Shown: positions 35,876 through 45,345 of the stretch, in pieces | Numbering within the stretch: position 1 is the stretch's first letter | Layout of the letters: the number at the start of each line of letters is the position of its first letter | From: Haloquadratum walsbyi J07HQW2 | GTDB lineage: Archaea; Halobacteriota; Halobacteria; Halobacteriales; Haloferacaceae | NCBI RefSeq assembly: GCF_000415985.1 | Contig: NZ_KE356561.1 | Span: 1,187,362 to 1,251,361, forward strand | Direction of reading: 5' to 3' | DNA length: 64,000 nucleotides | Notes under the pieces: generated by a model | What the model was told of the DNA's origin: nothing | The model's database searches: none | The model's input: the letters and a program-made list of their open reading frames with translations, nothing else | Translations under genes and position numbers: made by a program

Positions 35876-36907
35876 TCAAGCGTCACGGTCTTCATGCACA
35901 TCTGTATTCACTTCTGAGGGAGACGGAGATCTGCTACTGGCTGGACCGGTTTCGACAGTCGCGTCAAGAGACCCGCTTGTGTGATCAAAGACGAGATGTC
36001 GATGAGGGTATGCAAACTCAAGTTCTGCTGTATCCTCATTAAATCGTGACCAAACAGCATCTGCAACGTCGGATTCAACTGATGGAAGTTTATACGGTCG
36101 CATGACCCAGTATCGAAGTCGAAGAATAATGCCATCGTCACCAAATGAATTGAGAAACACGGTTGGGCGGGCTGGATATCGAGCGTTGCCAACGCGGATA
36201 TCAGGGCCACCCTCAATGACATCATCGATGTCTGCTGCGGCACGTTGAATTAACTCACGAGCTCGTTCAAGATCAGACTCGTAAGTAATAGCAATATCAA
36301 GTGTCTGTCGGACACGTTCATCTTCTGCTGAGAAGTTTGTCACAAGTTGTTCGCGAATAGATGAGTTTGGAACCACGAGAAATGTGTTATCGAGTGTAAA
36401 TATCTTGGTGTATCTAATTGTAATGTCATCAACAAAGCCACGTCGTCCATCATCAAGTTCAATCATATCACCAATCTCATACGGTTGATCGGCAAGAATG
36501 AACAGTCCATTGACAATACTACCTGCGATTGGTGCAAGAACAATACCAAGAACTGCAGAAAATACAGTCACTGATAGAACAATATCACCGAGTCGTAACC
36601 CAACGACACTCGCTCCGAGCGCAATCGTAAGCAGAACAATGCTTAATCGAACAAGGCGAAGGGCTGTCTGCGCAACGCTCTGTCGCTGAAATTGACGAGC
36701 GATTGGACGTCCAATCAGACGGGTGATATATCGTGAAATAACAACACCCACGATTACAACTGCAAGTGCGATCACCCATCGCCACCCTGGGAACTGAAGC
36801 CACTGTGGAATCACGCCCGCAGCTGATGTGTTCACCGAGGGTGTCGGTGTCTGCGTCTGAATCGGCACTAAAGTATCTGACAACATCGCTGTAATAAATA
36901 GACTCAT
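35876..36907 (-). CDS. mscS: MscS-family mechanosensitive channel
   Basis: Small-conductance tension-gated channel protecting against osmotic downshock. Membrane spans: WRWVIALAVVIVGVVISRYI, VRLSIVLLTIALGASVVGL, and the pore helix FSAVLGIVLAPIAGSIVNGLFILADQPYEIGDMIEL, the family hallmark. The beta domain follows (GRRGFVDDITIRYTKIFTLDNTFLVVPNS), then the alpha/beta domain and an acidic Ser/Pro-rich tail. The frame is open to 36988; the ATG at 36907 (MSLFITAMLSDTLVP) seems more natural, and 36886 is possible. Start is therefore uncertain by up to 35 residues. Confidence 0.85.
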   Translation of the reverse strand: MSLFITAMLSDTLVPIQTQTPTPSVNTSAAGVIPQWLQFPGWRWVIALAVVIVGVVISRYITRLIGRPIARQFQRQSVAQTALRLVRLSIVLLTIALGASVVGLRLGDIVLSVTVFSAVLGIVLAPIAGSIVNGLFILADQPYEIGDMIELDDGRRGFVDDITIRYTKIFTLDNTFLVVPNSSIREQLVTNFSAEDERVRQTLDIAITYESDLERARELIQRAAADIDDVIEGGPDIRVGNARYPARPTVFLNSFGDDGIILRLRYWVMRPYKLPSVESDVADAVWSRFNEDTAELEFAYPHRHLVFDHTSGSLDATVETGPASSRSPSPSEVNTDVHEDRDA

Positions 36908-36988
36908 AGATGCCGGTGATTCCAGTAAATATAGATACTGAATTATATCCGTTCCTATCGCAGTAATCGGTGCCATGATAATAATCAC

Positions 36989-37422
36989 ATGGTAACTGCT
37001 GGTACTTCCGCATTATATGTAGAACTTAACCGTCAATGATGAGTCAATTCCCTGCTTTCGGATATCATGAAATACTGCTTATACGCTTACATTCACAGTA
37101 TTGTGAGGTAAATTGATTCCAACAACTTATTTAGACACTACACTGTACCCGTTGTTGACATTTGTCAGATATAATATAAAATATCTTTGGATAATCAATA
37201 ATAATTCTCACCATATCGAATGTGAGCTGTATATACGTGAGACATATCATATAGTTGCCATACTAACATCCTACATCACGCTATGCTATAATATGCCGCG
37301 AAATGACAGGATTGCTATATGTATGTTGGGAAATAAATATCGCACATTGGGTACAAGATTATGAATATTATGCTACTCGAAATATAGTAAACAGTAAGTC
37401 ATTTCAGATAAGATATATTCAT
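36989..37422. other. AT-rich divergent spacer
   Basis: About 430 bases between mscS and the TrmB-family gene, very AT-rich. Several TATA-like stretches occur, but no coding frame looks convincing. A weak CTCAC...GTGAG inverted repeat lies near 37207-37224. Confidence 0.35.
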
Positions 37423-38484
37423 ATGCCAGAAGATTTGCATGTGACGATGGAGCAAGTAGGCGATCGATTTAATCTCGGTGAATATGAGATTGATGCATAT
37501 CTTGCAGTACTTGAGCATGCCCAATTGACTGCTTCTGAGATTGCAGATCAGACCGAAATCCCACAGCCACGGGTTTATGATACGGTTCGCAGCCTTTCTG
37601 ATAGGGGACTTGTCGAGTTACGTGAATCACGACCAATGAAGATTGTTGCTGTTGACCCCGATGATGCATTTGAAAATGTTCAAACGTCCCTTGAAGAATT
37701 AATTGCTGAGCTTGAGGCTCGGTATACTGCCCCAGCACGAGATACGGAAGCTGTTTCGCTTGTTAAATCGCGATCAACGATCCTTCGGTACATCGAAGAG
37801 ATAATTCACAATGCTGAATATGAGCTCGTACTTTCGCTTACCCCGGAGTTACTCAGGCGGTTTCAAGATGATCTTGCAGTTGCGATTGATGCAGGGGTAA
37901 GCATTGACCTTCTCTTGACACCGCTTTCGCGAGCTCCTAGCCCATCAGAGTTTGATTATCTTGAGGTTGCGACAGTTACTCGAGCACGTCGAGGAATTAC
38001 AACACCTGTGCTCGCGGTTGCAGATGGAAACTACTCAATTTATGCAACACAGGATGCACTTCGGGATGACCGTGATCGATATGGGGTTATTTTCAATCGC
38101 TCCGCGCTTGGATTTCTTGTTTCAGGATTCTTTGGAACAGTGCTTTGGTCGACAGCTGAAACGCTTGCAGACGACGGTAAGCAGCGACCTTTCCCACGCC
38201 GATATGCGTCGATTCGCCGCGCTGTGAAAGACATTCGTGAACTTGAGGGGACATTTTATGCATCAGTGTCAGGTCGAGATATTGAAACGGTCGAGCCAGT
38301 CGTTGCTGAGGGCCGGGTTGTGACCACAAAATTCGAAGAAACAGAAGAGGTGGCGGCAATTCGGCTTGAAACCGAAGATGAGGTTATTGATATCGGTGGA
38401 CGTGTTGCAGCGCTTGAAGATATCGAAGCCCAACAGGTGGTTCTCGACCGTGATGGGATCCCGACACGCACACAGTTTGAGTAA
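37423..38484 (+). CDS. TrmB-family transcriptional regulator
   Basis: Sugar-responsive type regulator. An N-terminal winged helix (about 10-75) contains [32 protein letters not shown] coiled-coil link ([21 protein letters not shown]) leads to the TrmB effector domain ([32 protein letters not shown] onward) and a C-terminal beta part ([19 protein letters not shown]). ATG 37423 is chosen over 37303 because the family start [24 protein letters not shown] follows it. 353 residues, close to Halobacterium TrmB (about 357), which controls gluconeogenic and glycolytic genes. The targets here are not visible. Confidence 0.85.
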   Translation: MPEDLHVTMEQVGDRFNLGEYEIDAYLAVLEHAQLTASEIADQTEIPQPRVYDTVRSLSDRGLVELRESRPMKIVAVDPDDAFENVQTSLEELIAELEARYTAPARDTEAVSLVKSRSTILRYIEEIIHNAEYELVLSLTPELLRRFQDDLAVAIDAGVSIDLLLTPLSRAPSPSEFDYLEVATVTRARRGITTPVLAVADGNYSIYATQDALRDDRDRYGVIFNRSALGFLVSGFFGTVLWSTAETLADDGKQRPFPRRYASIRRAVKDIRELEGTFYASVSGRDIETVEPVVAEGRVVTTKFEETEEVAAIRLETEDEVIDIGGRVAALEDIEAQQVVLDRDGIPTRTQFE

Positions 38485-38562
38485 AAAAGTGAAAATCAAG
38501 TGTATTCGCATGCGCGTATTCGGCACAAAAGATATATATTCAATCTCAGAACATCAAATATA

Positions 38563-38991
38563 GTGTCAAAGCAAACTGTCCGCTTCCCTGATGAAGTCGT
38601 CGAGTCGGTAGAGTCTCACGTAAGTGATGAAGAGTTTACTAGTATGTCAGAGTTCCATCGTTTCGCAATTGAGCACTTATTATGTCAGATTGATACTGAG
38701 TATGAACCAGTTATTCAAGAGTACGATGAAATCGAACGCTCGACTGTGTACGCGGGAAAGACAGCAACATCACAAGGTGTTGGACGAGTAGATGATATAG
38801 GTGAATTTCTTCAGACAGCCGGTCGCGTCCGCCAATATGCACTACGCGATAATATTGAAACAGCATATGATCTTATCGACAATCGATATGAACCGAGTAG
38901 TCCAATGGCAATGTTCCTCGATTTAATTGTTCGCGGGACTGCAGGAACGCAATCATCTACCGACGACCACTCTTCGTTACACTCCGAGTGA
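38563..38991 (+). CDS. Ribbon-helix-helix transcriptional regulator
   Basis: A 142-residue protein from GTG 38563 (VSKQTVRFPDEVVESVESHVSDEEFTSMSEFHRFAIEHLL). The first 45 residues form the ribbon-helix-helix fold with the MSEFHRFA second helix. The rest is acidic with a helical VRQYALRDNIETAYDLIDNRYEP segment that may be a dimer or effector part. Conserved haloarchaeal family. It lies 79 bases behind the TrmB gene on the same strand and may be co-transcribed. The upstream part of the open frame (38500-38562) is probably not translated. Confidence 0.75.
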   Translation: MSKQTVRFPDEVVESVESHVSDEEFTSMSEFHRFAIEHLLCQIDTEYEPVIQEYDEIERSTVYAGKTATSQGVGRVDDIGEFLQTAGRVRQYALRDNIETAYDLIDNRYEPSSPMAMFLDLIVRGTAGTQSSTDDHSSLHSE

Positions 38992-39446
38992 ACTGCTCCG
39001 TGGTCAGGTTGTTTGAGGGGCTTATTTTATTCTTGATATGAGATGTTTCAATTTCTATTCAATCTCGGTCTTTTTTGAACTCGACTGTTGTTGTGAGCTG
39101 TATCATGAAGATATAAAACTCCAGATCAAGGAAGCAGAATCACCCGCTGAGTATGGCGGGGTGGCTCAGCAGAATAAATGAGAAAAATCCGTTCCTGAGA
39201 GTGGCGGACGGGGGCAGGATACAAAAAGTTCGGGTTGACTGATCCATCTGAATGTTTCTAGTATGTGTTACCGTCCGATACCATCTTGTGTGTCCTACTC
39301 ATCTCTATTTATACATATGGCTTGCTCGACAAATTCCTATAAGAGGTCACTCTGGTCGTTTGATGATTTGGATTGTGCCAATTTTTGTCCTGCTATCAGT
39401 GATCAAATAAAGAGCTGGACTATCATATCCACCCCATCAATACAAT
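38992..39446. other. Spacer with structured element before rfcL
   Basis: No gene in 455 bases. Mostly AT-rich apart from the GC-rich structured patch at 39141-39216 listed separately. Confidence 0.4.
39141..39216 (+). ncRNA. Candidate pseudoknot-forming RNA element
   Basis: CACCC (39141-39145) can pair with GGGTG (39159-39163). GCTGAG (39146-39151) can pair with CTCAGC (39165-39170). The interlocked order makes an H-type pseudoknot. Soon after, CCGT-T-CC ... GG-ACGG (39189-39212) forms a second stem. The patch is GC-rich within AT-rich DNA. Candidates: an orphan IS200/IS605 omega-RNA or right end, or an independent small RNA. No tnpB frame adjoins it. Confidence 0.35.
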
Positions 39447-40997
39447 ATGACTGATTGGACCGAGCGGTACCGACCATCGACGTTATCGGCAGTCCGAGGA
39501 AATGATACTGCCCGTGATGATTTCGTTGAATGGGCAGAATCTTGGGATGAGCACCGTGAACCGGTCGTTCTTCATGGTGCACCTGGGGTTGGAAAGACCT
39601 CAGCCGCACACGCGCTTGCAAACGACATGGGATGGGAGACCGTCGAGCTCAACGCTTCTGACCAGCGGACAAGCGATGTAATCGAGCGACTTGCCGGACG
39701 AGCAGCAAAAAATGCAACCCTCGCTGGTGCTGCGAATGGAGGTGTAAGCGCTCGACAACTGATCATCATGGATGAAGCTGATAACATACATTATCAGTAT
39801 GATCGTGGAGGTAAACAGGCAGTTACAACCCTGTTGAAGGATGCGAGTCAGCCAATCGTTCTAATCGCGAATGAGTATTATGATATGTCAAGAGGTTTAC
39901 GTAATGCTGCTCAGGAGATTGAATTTCGTGATATTTCCGCCCGTTCAATTGTGCCTGTGTTGAGAAATATTCTCCGACAAGAAAATATTGAATTTGAGCA
40001 AGCAGCACTCAAACAGATTGCCGAGGCAAACAGCGGTGACCTCCGTGCGGCAATTAAGGATCTACAAACAACCGTTGAGGGCAGTGATAAGATCACTGTT
40101 GACGATGTCATGACAGGCGGTCGCGACCAAGCAATGGATATCTTCTCATTCCTTGACAGTGTATTAAAAGAAGACGGGGCTGAAGAAGCACTTCAGAATT
40201 CATATGATGTAGATGAAACGCCTGATGATCTTCTGAAGTGGATTGAAGATAAGGCACCGTTAGTGTATGATGGTGCTGAGTTAGCACGAGCCTATGAGTT
40301 TCTCTCGAATGCAGATGTCTGGACAAACCGCGTGTATGCAACTGATTACAATTATCGCTGGTGGCGGTATGCAACTGATAATCTCGCTGGAGGGGTTGCA
40401 GCTGCTCGTGAAACACAGCGAGGCGGATGGACGCGGTACGGTGGTGCCCCATATCGTTCGACACGTGATTCTACCCGAGATAAGATAGTACGTGAAGTTG
40501 CAGGGACCGGTGGATTTTCGATGGCGACAGCCCGCACAGCAGTGATGCCGTTTCTGACTGCAATAACACGTCTATGCAAGCCACGGTCGCTAACTGTTGA
40601 TATGGCAGCGTGGTATGAGCTTGATGAGGCTGGTGTATCGTATGTGACAGGCAGTGGTGAAACAACGAAGAAAGTAGCTTCAATTGTCGAGGATGCAAGC
40701 GAGCGTCAATCAGAAGCTATCGAGGCGCACGCTGGGAGTGCATTTACCGAGACAGAACGAGAGCAGACAAAAGCAGATCAGCCTGTGGACGATAGTGAGA
40801 GGACAGCGTCTCGTAATAACACTGAAGACAAGCATAAGACCACCACTGTGGGTAATGCTGCCACTGAAAATCATGGACAATCGGAAACAGAGAACGCAGA
40901 CGCCGGTGCAACAGAGTCAGCGTCTGATGCGGACGCAAGTGTAGATGCGGATGCTGATGATGATGACAGTCAAGCTGGTCTTTCAGAATTCATGTAA
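39447..40997 (+). CDS. rfcL: Replication factor C large subunit
   Basis: Clamp-loader subunit that opens PCNA with RfcS. Start MTDWTERYRPSTLSAVRGN. AAA+ core: Walker A HGAPGVGKTSAAHALA (near residue 50), Walker B LIIMDEADNIH, sensor 2 around SGDLRAAIKDLQ, then the collar domain. From about residue 430 a long acidic low-complexity tail (DAGATESASDADASVDADADDDDS) leads to QAGLSEFM. That end resembles a degenerate PIP box for PCNA contact. 516 residues, normal for haloarchaea. Confidence 0.93.
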   Translation: MTDWTERYRPSTLSAVRGNDTARDDFVEWAESWDEHREPVVLHGAPGVGKTSAAHALANDMGWETVELNASDQRTSDVIERLAGRAAKNATLAGAANGGVSARQLIIMDEADNIHYQYDRGGKQAVTTLLKDASQPIVLIANEYYDMSRGLRNAAQEIEFRDISARSIVPVLRNILRQENIEFEQAALKQIAEANSGDLRAAIKDLQTTVEGSDKITVDDVMTGGRDQAMDIFSFLDSVLKEDGAEEALQNSYDVDETPDDLLKWIEDKAPLVYDGAELARAYEFLSNADVWTNRVYATDYNYRWWRYATDNLAGGVAAARETQRGGWTRYGGAPYRSTRDSTRDKIVREVAGTGGFSMATARTAVMPFLTAITRLCKPRSLTVDMAAWYELDEAGVSYVTGSGETTKKVASIVEDASERQSEAIEAHAGSAFTETEREQTKADQPVDDSERTASRNNTEDKHKTTTVGNAATENHGQSETENADAGATESASDADASVDADADDDDSQAGLSEFM

Positions 40998-41285
40998 TAC
41001 CTGTTTGAGTTACAAGACTACAATCTTAACGAACAATCGACTCCTAGCGGATAGATGCAGTCGATATGCGAGCAACGATTGACAGTGAAGTGAAACAATA
41101 AGCACGTATGAAAATAGAAGTGCGAGTCTCTTATGATATATAGAATATTCAATATCAGATGCAACACGGTTCTAGCTTGATGAGAGCGCCAAGCAGTCTC
41201 TCCGGTTGTAATATAAGATGCATATGATCCCGGCATAGCGTATTTGCTACTTACCTGGGCATTTCTGTCATAACTCAGGGATATA

Positions 41286-42020
41286 TTAGAGTAGCTTTGA
41301 GAGGAATTGTTGTCCGCGTTTAGTCGATGGACTATCGAAAAATGAGGTTGGGGAAGCGCTTTCGACAGTTCGACCATCAGCCATTAATACGACACGGTCA
41401 CCGACTTCACGAGCGAATCCCATCTCATGAGTAACCACCATCATGGTCATACCATCAGTCGCAAGATCTCGCATTACACCAAGCACTTCTCCGACAAGTT
41501 CCGGGTCAAGAGCGCTTGTCACCTCATCGAAAAGCATGACTTTGGGATCCATCGCAAGTGCACGGGCAATAGCGACACGTTGTTTCTGCCCGCCAGATAA
41601 TTGATTGGGATAAGATGATGATTGATCAAGCAAACCAACCTCATCAAGTAAATTTTCAGCACGCTGTGTTGCCTCCTCATCGGGAAGGCTTCTGACTTTT
41701 GTTGGTGCAAGCGTGACGTTTTCGAGTGCTGTCTTATGTGGGAACAGATTGAATGATTGAAACACCATTCCAATCCGCTGGCGAAGTCGATTGACATCGG
41801 CGTCCGGTGCTGAGATCGACTGCCCATCAAGACGTATTTCACCGTTCTGAATCTCTTCAAGACGGTTGGCACATCGCAGTAGTGTTGATTTACCTGACCC
41901 AGAGGGACCAACAACGACACACACTTCGCTACTATCGATATTTAGTGTAATATCTTTCAGAACGTGTGTTTCTCCAAAGTATTTATCAATATTATCAAAC
42001 TGTAACAGTGCGTCATCCAT
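41286..42020 (-). CDS. glnQ: Polar amino acid ABC transporter ATPase
   Basis: ATP-binding subunit of an uptake transporter of the polar amino acid type. Walker A VVGPSGSGKSTLLRC, Q-loop VFQSFNLFPHKTALENV (typical of GlnQ/HisP), signature LSGGQKQRVAIARALAMDPKVMLFDEVTSALDP and switch VTHEMGFAREVGDRV. ATG 42020 (MDDALLQFDNIDKYFGE) overlaps the end of the permease gene by eight bases, so translation is coupled; the ORF start at 42065 would lie inside the permease. 244 residues, family standard. Confidence 0.93.
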   Translation of the reverse strand: MDDALLQFDNIDKYFGETHVLKDITLNIDSSEVCVVVGPSGSGKSTLLRCANRLEEIQNGEIRLDGQSISAPDADVNRLRQRIGMVFQSFNLFPHKTALENVTLAPTKVRSLPDEEATQRAENLLDEVGLLDQSSSYPNQLSGGQKQRVAIARALAMDPKVMLFDEVTSALDPELVGEVLGVMRDLATDGMTMMVVTHEMGFAREVGDRVVLMADGRTVESASPTSFFDSPSTKRGQQFLSKLL

Positions 42021-42867
42021 TCGTATCACCACCCCAGTCCGCACGCGCTTCGAGATACTCAACAAGTTGCCCCATCGGAACAGTAATCGAGAGATATGCG
42101 ATTGCTACCAGCAAAAGTGGTGTCCATGGATCGAACGTTGCACTATTGACATCGCGGAACTGTTGAATAAGCTCTGGAATTGCAATTACAGTGAGTAACG
42201 AAGTGTCTTTTACCAAAATAATCTGATCATTACCGATAGCTGCGAGGGCATTTCGCCATGCTTGCGGAATGACAACTTCACGCATTGCTTGAATATATCC
42301 CATACCAAGTGACCGTGCAGCCTCCATTTGACCGTCTGGGACCGCACCGATACCGCCACGGACTGCTTCACCGACATATGCAGCATGATTGAGCGTCAGT
42401 GAAATCACCGCGGTAGGGAGTCCCCACCCCTGAATCGGAAAGGTTCCCGGCCATAGAGTCGGGATACCAAAATAAACCACGAAGATCTGAAATAACAATG
42501 GTGTGCCGCGAAAGAATTGAACATATGCTGCCGAGATTCCTCGTGTTACAGTTGTTTTTGATACGCGAGCTAATCCAACAAAGATACCCGCAATAACAGA
42601 AAACACACTGCTAGTGACAACAATCCCGAGTACAAGCCCATATGCTTCAATAAACTGTGGGAGGATTGTCGGGATTAACCCATAATTAACCTGTGATGTC
42701 AGGATATACGTGATTAATAACACAACACCAAGTGCAAACAGACTCGACACTGCAGCACCAACGCGTTTGAGAACCGCGTCATCCAGGAATCGATCATCTG
42801 CAACGACTGTTTGCGTATCCGTACCTGTCTCCGTGTCTGAAGCCGCGCCTGAGTATGAATCAGCCAT
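42013..42867 (-). CDS. Polar amino acid ABC transporter permease
   Basis: Membrane subunit of the HisM/GlnP type. An acidic N-terminal tail (about 35 residues) precedes the spans VSSLFALGVVLLITYILTS, LVLGIVVTSSVFSVIAGIFVG and others. The conserved FFRGTPLLFQIFVVYFG and EAARSLGMGYIQAMREVVIPQAWRNALAAIGNDQI carry the EAA-type cytoplasmic loop that docks to the ATPase. 284 residues, longer than bacterial forms by the tail. Middle gene of the operon: binding protein (43857-42958), permease, ATPase. Only one permease is present, so it probably works as a homodimer. Confidence 0.92.
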   Translation of the reverse strand: MADSYSGAASDTETGTDTQTVVADDRFLDDAVLKRVGAAVSSLFALGVVLLITYILTSQVNYGLIPTILPQFIEAYGLVLGIVVTSSVFSVIAGIFVGLARVSKTTVTRGISAAYVQFFRGTPLLFQIFVVYFGIPTLWPGTFPIQGWGLPTAVISLTLNHAAYVGEAVRGGIGAVPDGQMEAARSLGMGYIQAMREVVIPQAWRNALAAIGNDQIILVKDTSLLTVIAIPELIQQFRDVNSATFDPWTPLLLVAIAYLSITVPMGQLVEYLEARADWGGDTNG

Positions 42868-42957
42868 TATTGAATAGCAACGAAAGCGTATGCGGGAAGT
42901 GTGGGTGTGTATCGTAGTTCGTGGTCAACAGATCCGTAGTTCAATGTAGTGCACCTA

Positions 42958-43857
42958 TCACCCTGAGAAATACTCTGAATAAATCTCGTCGTATGTGCCG
43001 TTGTCCTTAATTGTTGTAAGAGCCTCATTTACTTCTTCGAGGAACTCAGTATCATCCTGTCGGAATGCAATGCCGTAGTTCTCAATAGTCAACGTCAGAT
43101 ATGGGGGTGCGTCCTGATCGGATTCAGCTGCAACACCCTCGCCTTCGACAAATTCAATATTATCCTCTTGATTTGCGAATTCGGCATTCACCGTATTATC
43201 ATTGATTACTGCATTGACCTGACCATTCTTTAGGGCTGAAAACGCACCGGTGATCTGGTCATATTGGTTTAATTCAATATTTCCATCAAACTCAGATTGG
43301 AGTTCCTCTGCAGCATTCGCACCAGTTGTACCTTTTTGCACGCCGACGACACTGCCCTCAAGATCTGCTCGTGAACTGATTGAACTATCTGCCCGAGTAA
43401 TGATGGTCTGATATGCGGTGAAATATGGGTCGGAAAAATCAACTTTCTCATCGCGAGTTTCGTTAATTGTCATTGCCGACATGATAATGCGGAAATTCCC
43501 ATTATTTAATGATGGAATGATTGAATCAAAACTTGTCGGCTTAAATTCATAGCTGACACCAAGCTGCTCTTCGAACACCGCTTGTGCGATATCAACATCG
43601 AAGCCAGTTAGTTCGCCACTTGTTGTTTCATATTCAAAAGGTCGATATGGAATGTCAGATCCAATAACAACATTTGACGGAACAACTGATTCTGCGGTCG
43701 CAGTGGCAGTATCAGTTTCCATCGATGCATCTGTCTCACTCGAAGCCTCAGTGGTAGTCGCCGTTGAGTCCGATCCAGAATCTGATCCCGCACATCCTGC
43801 AATAAGACCGCCAGCAATGACACCAGCGCCGGATTTTATATAGCTACGTCTGTCCAT
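42958..43857 (-). CDS. Amino acid-binding lipoprotein (solute-binding family 3)
   Basis: Extracytoplasmic receptor of the ABC importer. The N-terminus MDRRSYIKSGAGVIAGGLIAGCAG has a twin-arginine motif and a lipobox (LIAGC) for lipid anchoring at Cys 22, followed by a Ser/Thr/Asp-rich linker. The family 3 core begins VVIGSDIPYRPFEYETTSGELTGFDVDIAQAVFEEQ; GVQKGTTGANAAEEL and YGIAFRQDDTEFLEEVNEALTTI are typical. 299 residues. The amino acid bound cannot be told from sequence. First gene of the operon; 90 bases separate it from the permease. Confidence 0.92.
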   Translation of the reverse strand: MDRRSYIKSGAGVIAGGLIAGCAGSDSGSDSTATTTEASSETDASMETDTATATAESVVPSNVVIGSDIPYRPFEYETTSGELTGFDVDIAQAVFEEQLGVSYEFKPTSFDSIIPSLNNGNFRIIMSAMTINETRDEKVDFSDPYFTAYQTIITRADSSISSRADLEGSVVGVQKGTTGANAAEELQSEFDGNIELNQYDQITGAFSALKNGQVNAVINDNTVNAEFANQEDNIEFVEGEGVAAESDQDAPPYLTLTIENYGIAFRQDDTEFLEEVNEALTTIKDNGTYDEIYSEYFSG

Positions 43858-44095
43858 GCTATCGATTGGTATTTTCCAGGACTATAACAAAGCATCGGTT
43901 CAACGAACAATAAGCCGGTTGAAACACAAACGTATGCACGTATCTACCAAACGTTCGGCAAGAATCTTAATATATTGATATATGTAAGTATATTATTCAA
44001 ATTCCAGAAACAGTGGTGACATACAACAGGTCTGATGCGGAGATTGGCAGCGTAGTTATTATTGATTGATGATGTGAATCTAAATGTATTCGTGA

Positions 44096-44932
44096 TCAAT
44101 CACTGCCCGGGATACCGCGAGAAGGTAGCTGAGTATCCTTTTCTCGCAGGATAATAGTAGCACCAATAGCGAGAGCAAGAATAATCAAAGTACCACCCAT
44201 CGAAAGGTACTGTAACATCCCACCGTAGACCTGACGTCCAATAATAAGTAAAATGATCATTGTCACAGCCGCAAGACTGGCTGTCACGCGTGCACGCAAT
44301 GCGGAAATTGAATTGTCAACCACGGTGGGTGCCCATGCTGCTACAGTAATGAGAGCTGTATATACCATCAGCCCGACTCCGTAGTAGACTGATTGAACGG
44401 TCGGGTCAAATATAATGAACGCGTGAGGTGTTAGGAGCATAAGGATCGGGGCAGCAACCACAGCAAGCGTCCCTGTTCGGAAGAGACTGGATTGATTAAC
44501 CACAGGCTGGCTCCAAACAGTCGCAAGCACGACCCCAGTAAAGATCAACGAGGCGGTGAGGAAGTGCGCTGTTAGAACTACCCATTCATACGTCGTGACT
44601 GTCAGTGCTCCAAGAATAATTTGTGAGGGTAACAATACGGTCGCGCCAGCAAGAGCAACCCGAATACGGCGTTCAATGCCACGTCGCCATGCTGTGATAG
44701 CTGTCCCAAGAATCATGAACCCGGTTATCATCGCAACAAATCGATGGAACCATTCGATAAAGCTGCTCCAGTTTGCTGGGAAAAGACCAAGATAACCGTC
44801 ACAGAAAGGCCACCGACCAGCACAGGTCAATCCAGCACCTGCAGCCGCAGTGTAGACACCGAGGACCATCAACACCCCTGTGAGAAGTGTTGAAGCGGAA
44901 ATAAGCCGACGAAGTCGTATACCAACAGCCAT
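44096..44932 (-). CDS. ctaA: Heme A synthase (CtaA/Cox15)
   Basis: Converts heme O to heme A for cytochrome oxidase, in the membrane. Eight hydrophobic segments can be counted. Heme-binding His are in FIEWFHRFVAMITG and VLTAHFLTASL, and a further His lies in LTPHAFIIF. The Cys pair of the extracellular loop is in GLTCAGRWPFCDGY. 278 residues, the usual archaeal/bacterial size. In haloarchaea ctaA is often apart from ctaB; no oxidase gene is adjacent here. Upstream is a 413-base divergent spacer with a long palindrome. Confidence 0.88.
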   Translation of the reverse strand: MAVGIRLRRLISASTLLTGVLMVLGVYTAAAGAGLTCAGRWPFCDGYLGLFPANWSSFIEWFHRFVAMITGFMILGTAITAWRRGIERRIRVALAGATVLLPSQIILGALTVTTYEWVVLTAHFLTASLIFTGVVLATVWSQPVVNQSSLFRTGTLAVVAAPILMLLTPHAFIIFDPTVQSVYYGVGLMVYTALITVAAWAPTVVDNSISALRARVTASLAAVTMIILLIIGRQVYGGMLQYLSMGGTLIILALAIGATIILREKDTQLPSRGIPGSD

Positions 44933-45345
44933 ACTCAGGTATCTAAGCTACAATTACTTGAATCGCTCTTTCGCTGTTGATATATAAGTGGGGACTGATT
45001 CATCAATTATTAAATAGTATATAATTAATAACTCAAGATATGTTCACACTTTTGAACTAGATTACAATGATCTAGTTCGAAGTGTTTCTTATGGATCAAT
45101 TCCCTGTGAGTGTTATCGTAGTAGAAATGGATCTTATCCCGACATCAGGTTAGACAAATGTAACATCCGAGTGAGTTGAGCTATGGAAGTCCTGACTGCG
45201 ACGAACGAACGTAATAAATGGCGAACGGGTAAGTTACCACAGTCGACTTATGACTGTCATTTGTTATTAATGGATCAACATATTTGATATAAACCACCCT
45301 TGAAATAGTCAATATACTTCAGATGGATACGCTAATGATAATCAT
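44933..45345. other. Divergent spacer between ctaA and the M24-like gene
   Basis: AT-rich, no gene found. It carries the long palindrome described in the next entry. TTGATATAAACC (45282-45293) is a possible TATA region for the M24-like gene. Confidence 0.4.
45047..45084. promoter_or_regulatory. Long palindrome / hairpin
   Basis: GAACTAGAT (45054-45062), seven bases, ATCTAGTTC (45070-45078) is perfect. The arms extend outward as CACTT (45047-45051) with AAGTG (45080-45084), leaving a small bulge, so about 14 base pairs form. Placed 115 bases in front of ctaA and 260 bases ahead of the M24-like gene. Possible roles: operator for a dimeric regulator, or the hairpin of an unannotated transcript. 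Confidence 0.45.
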
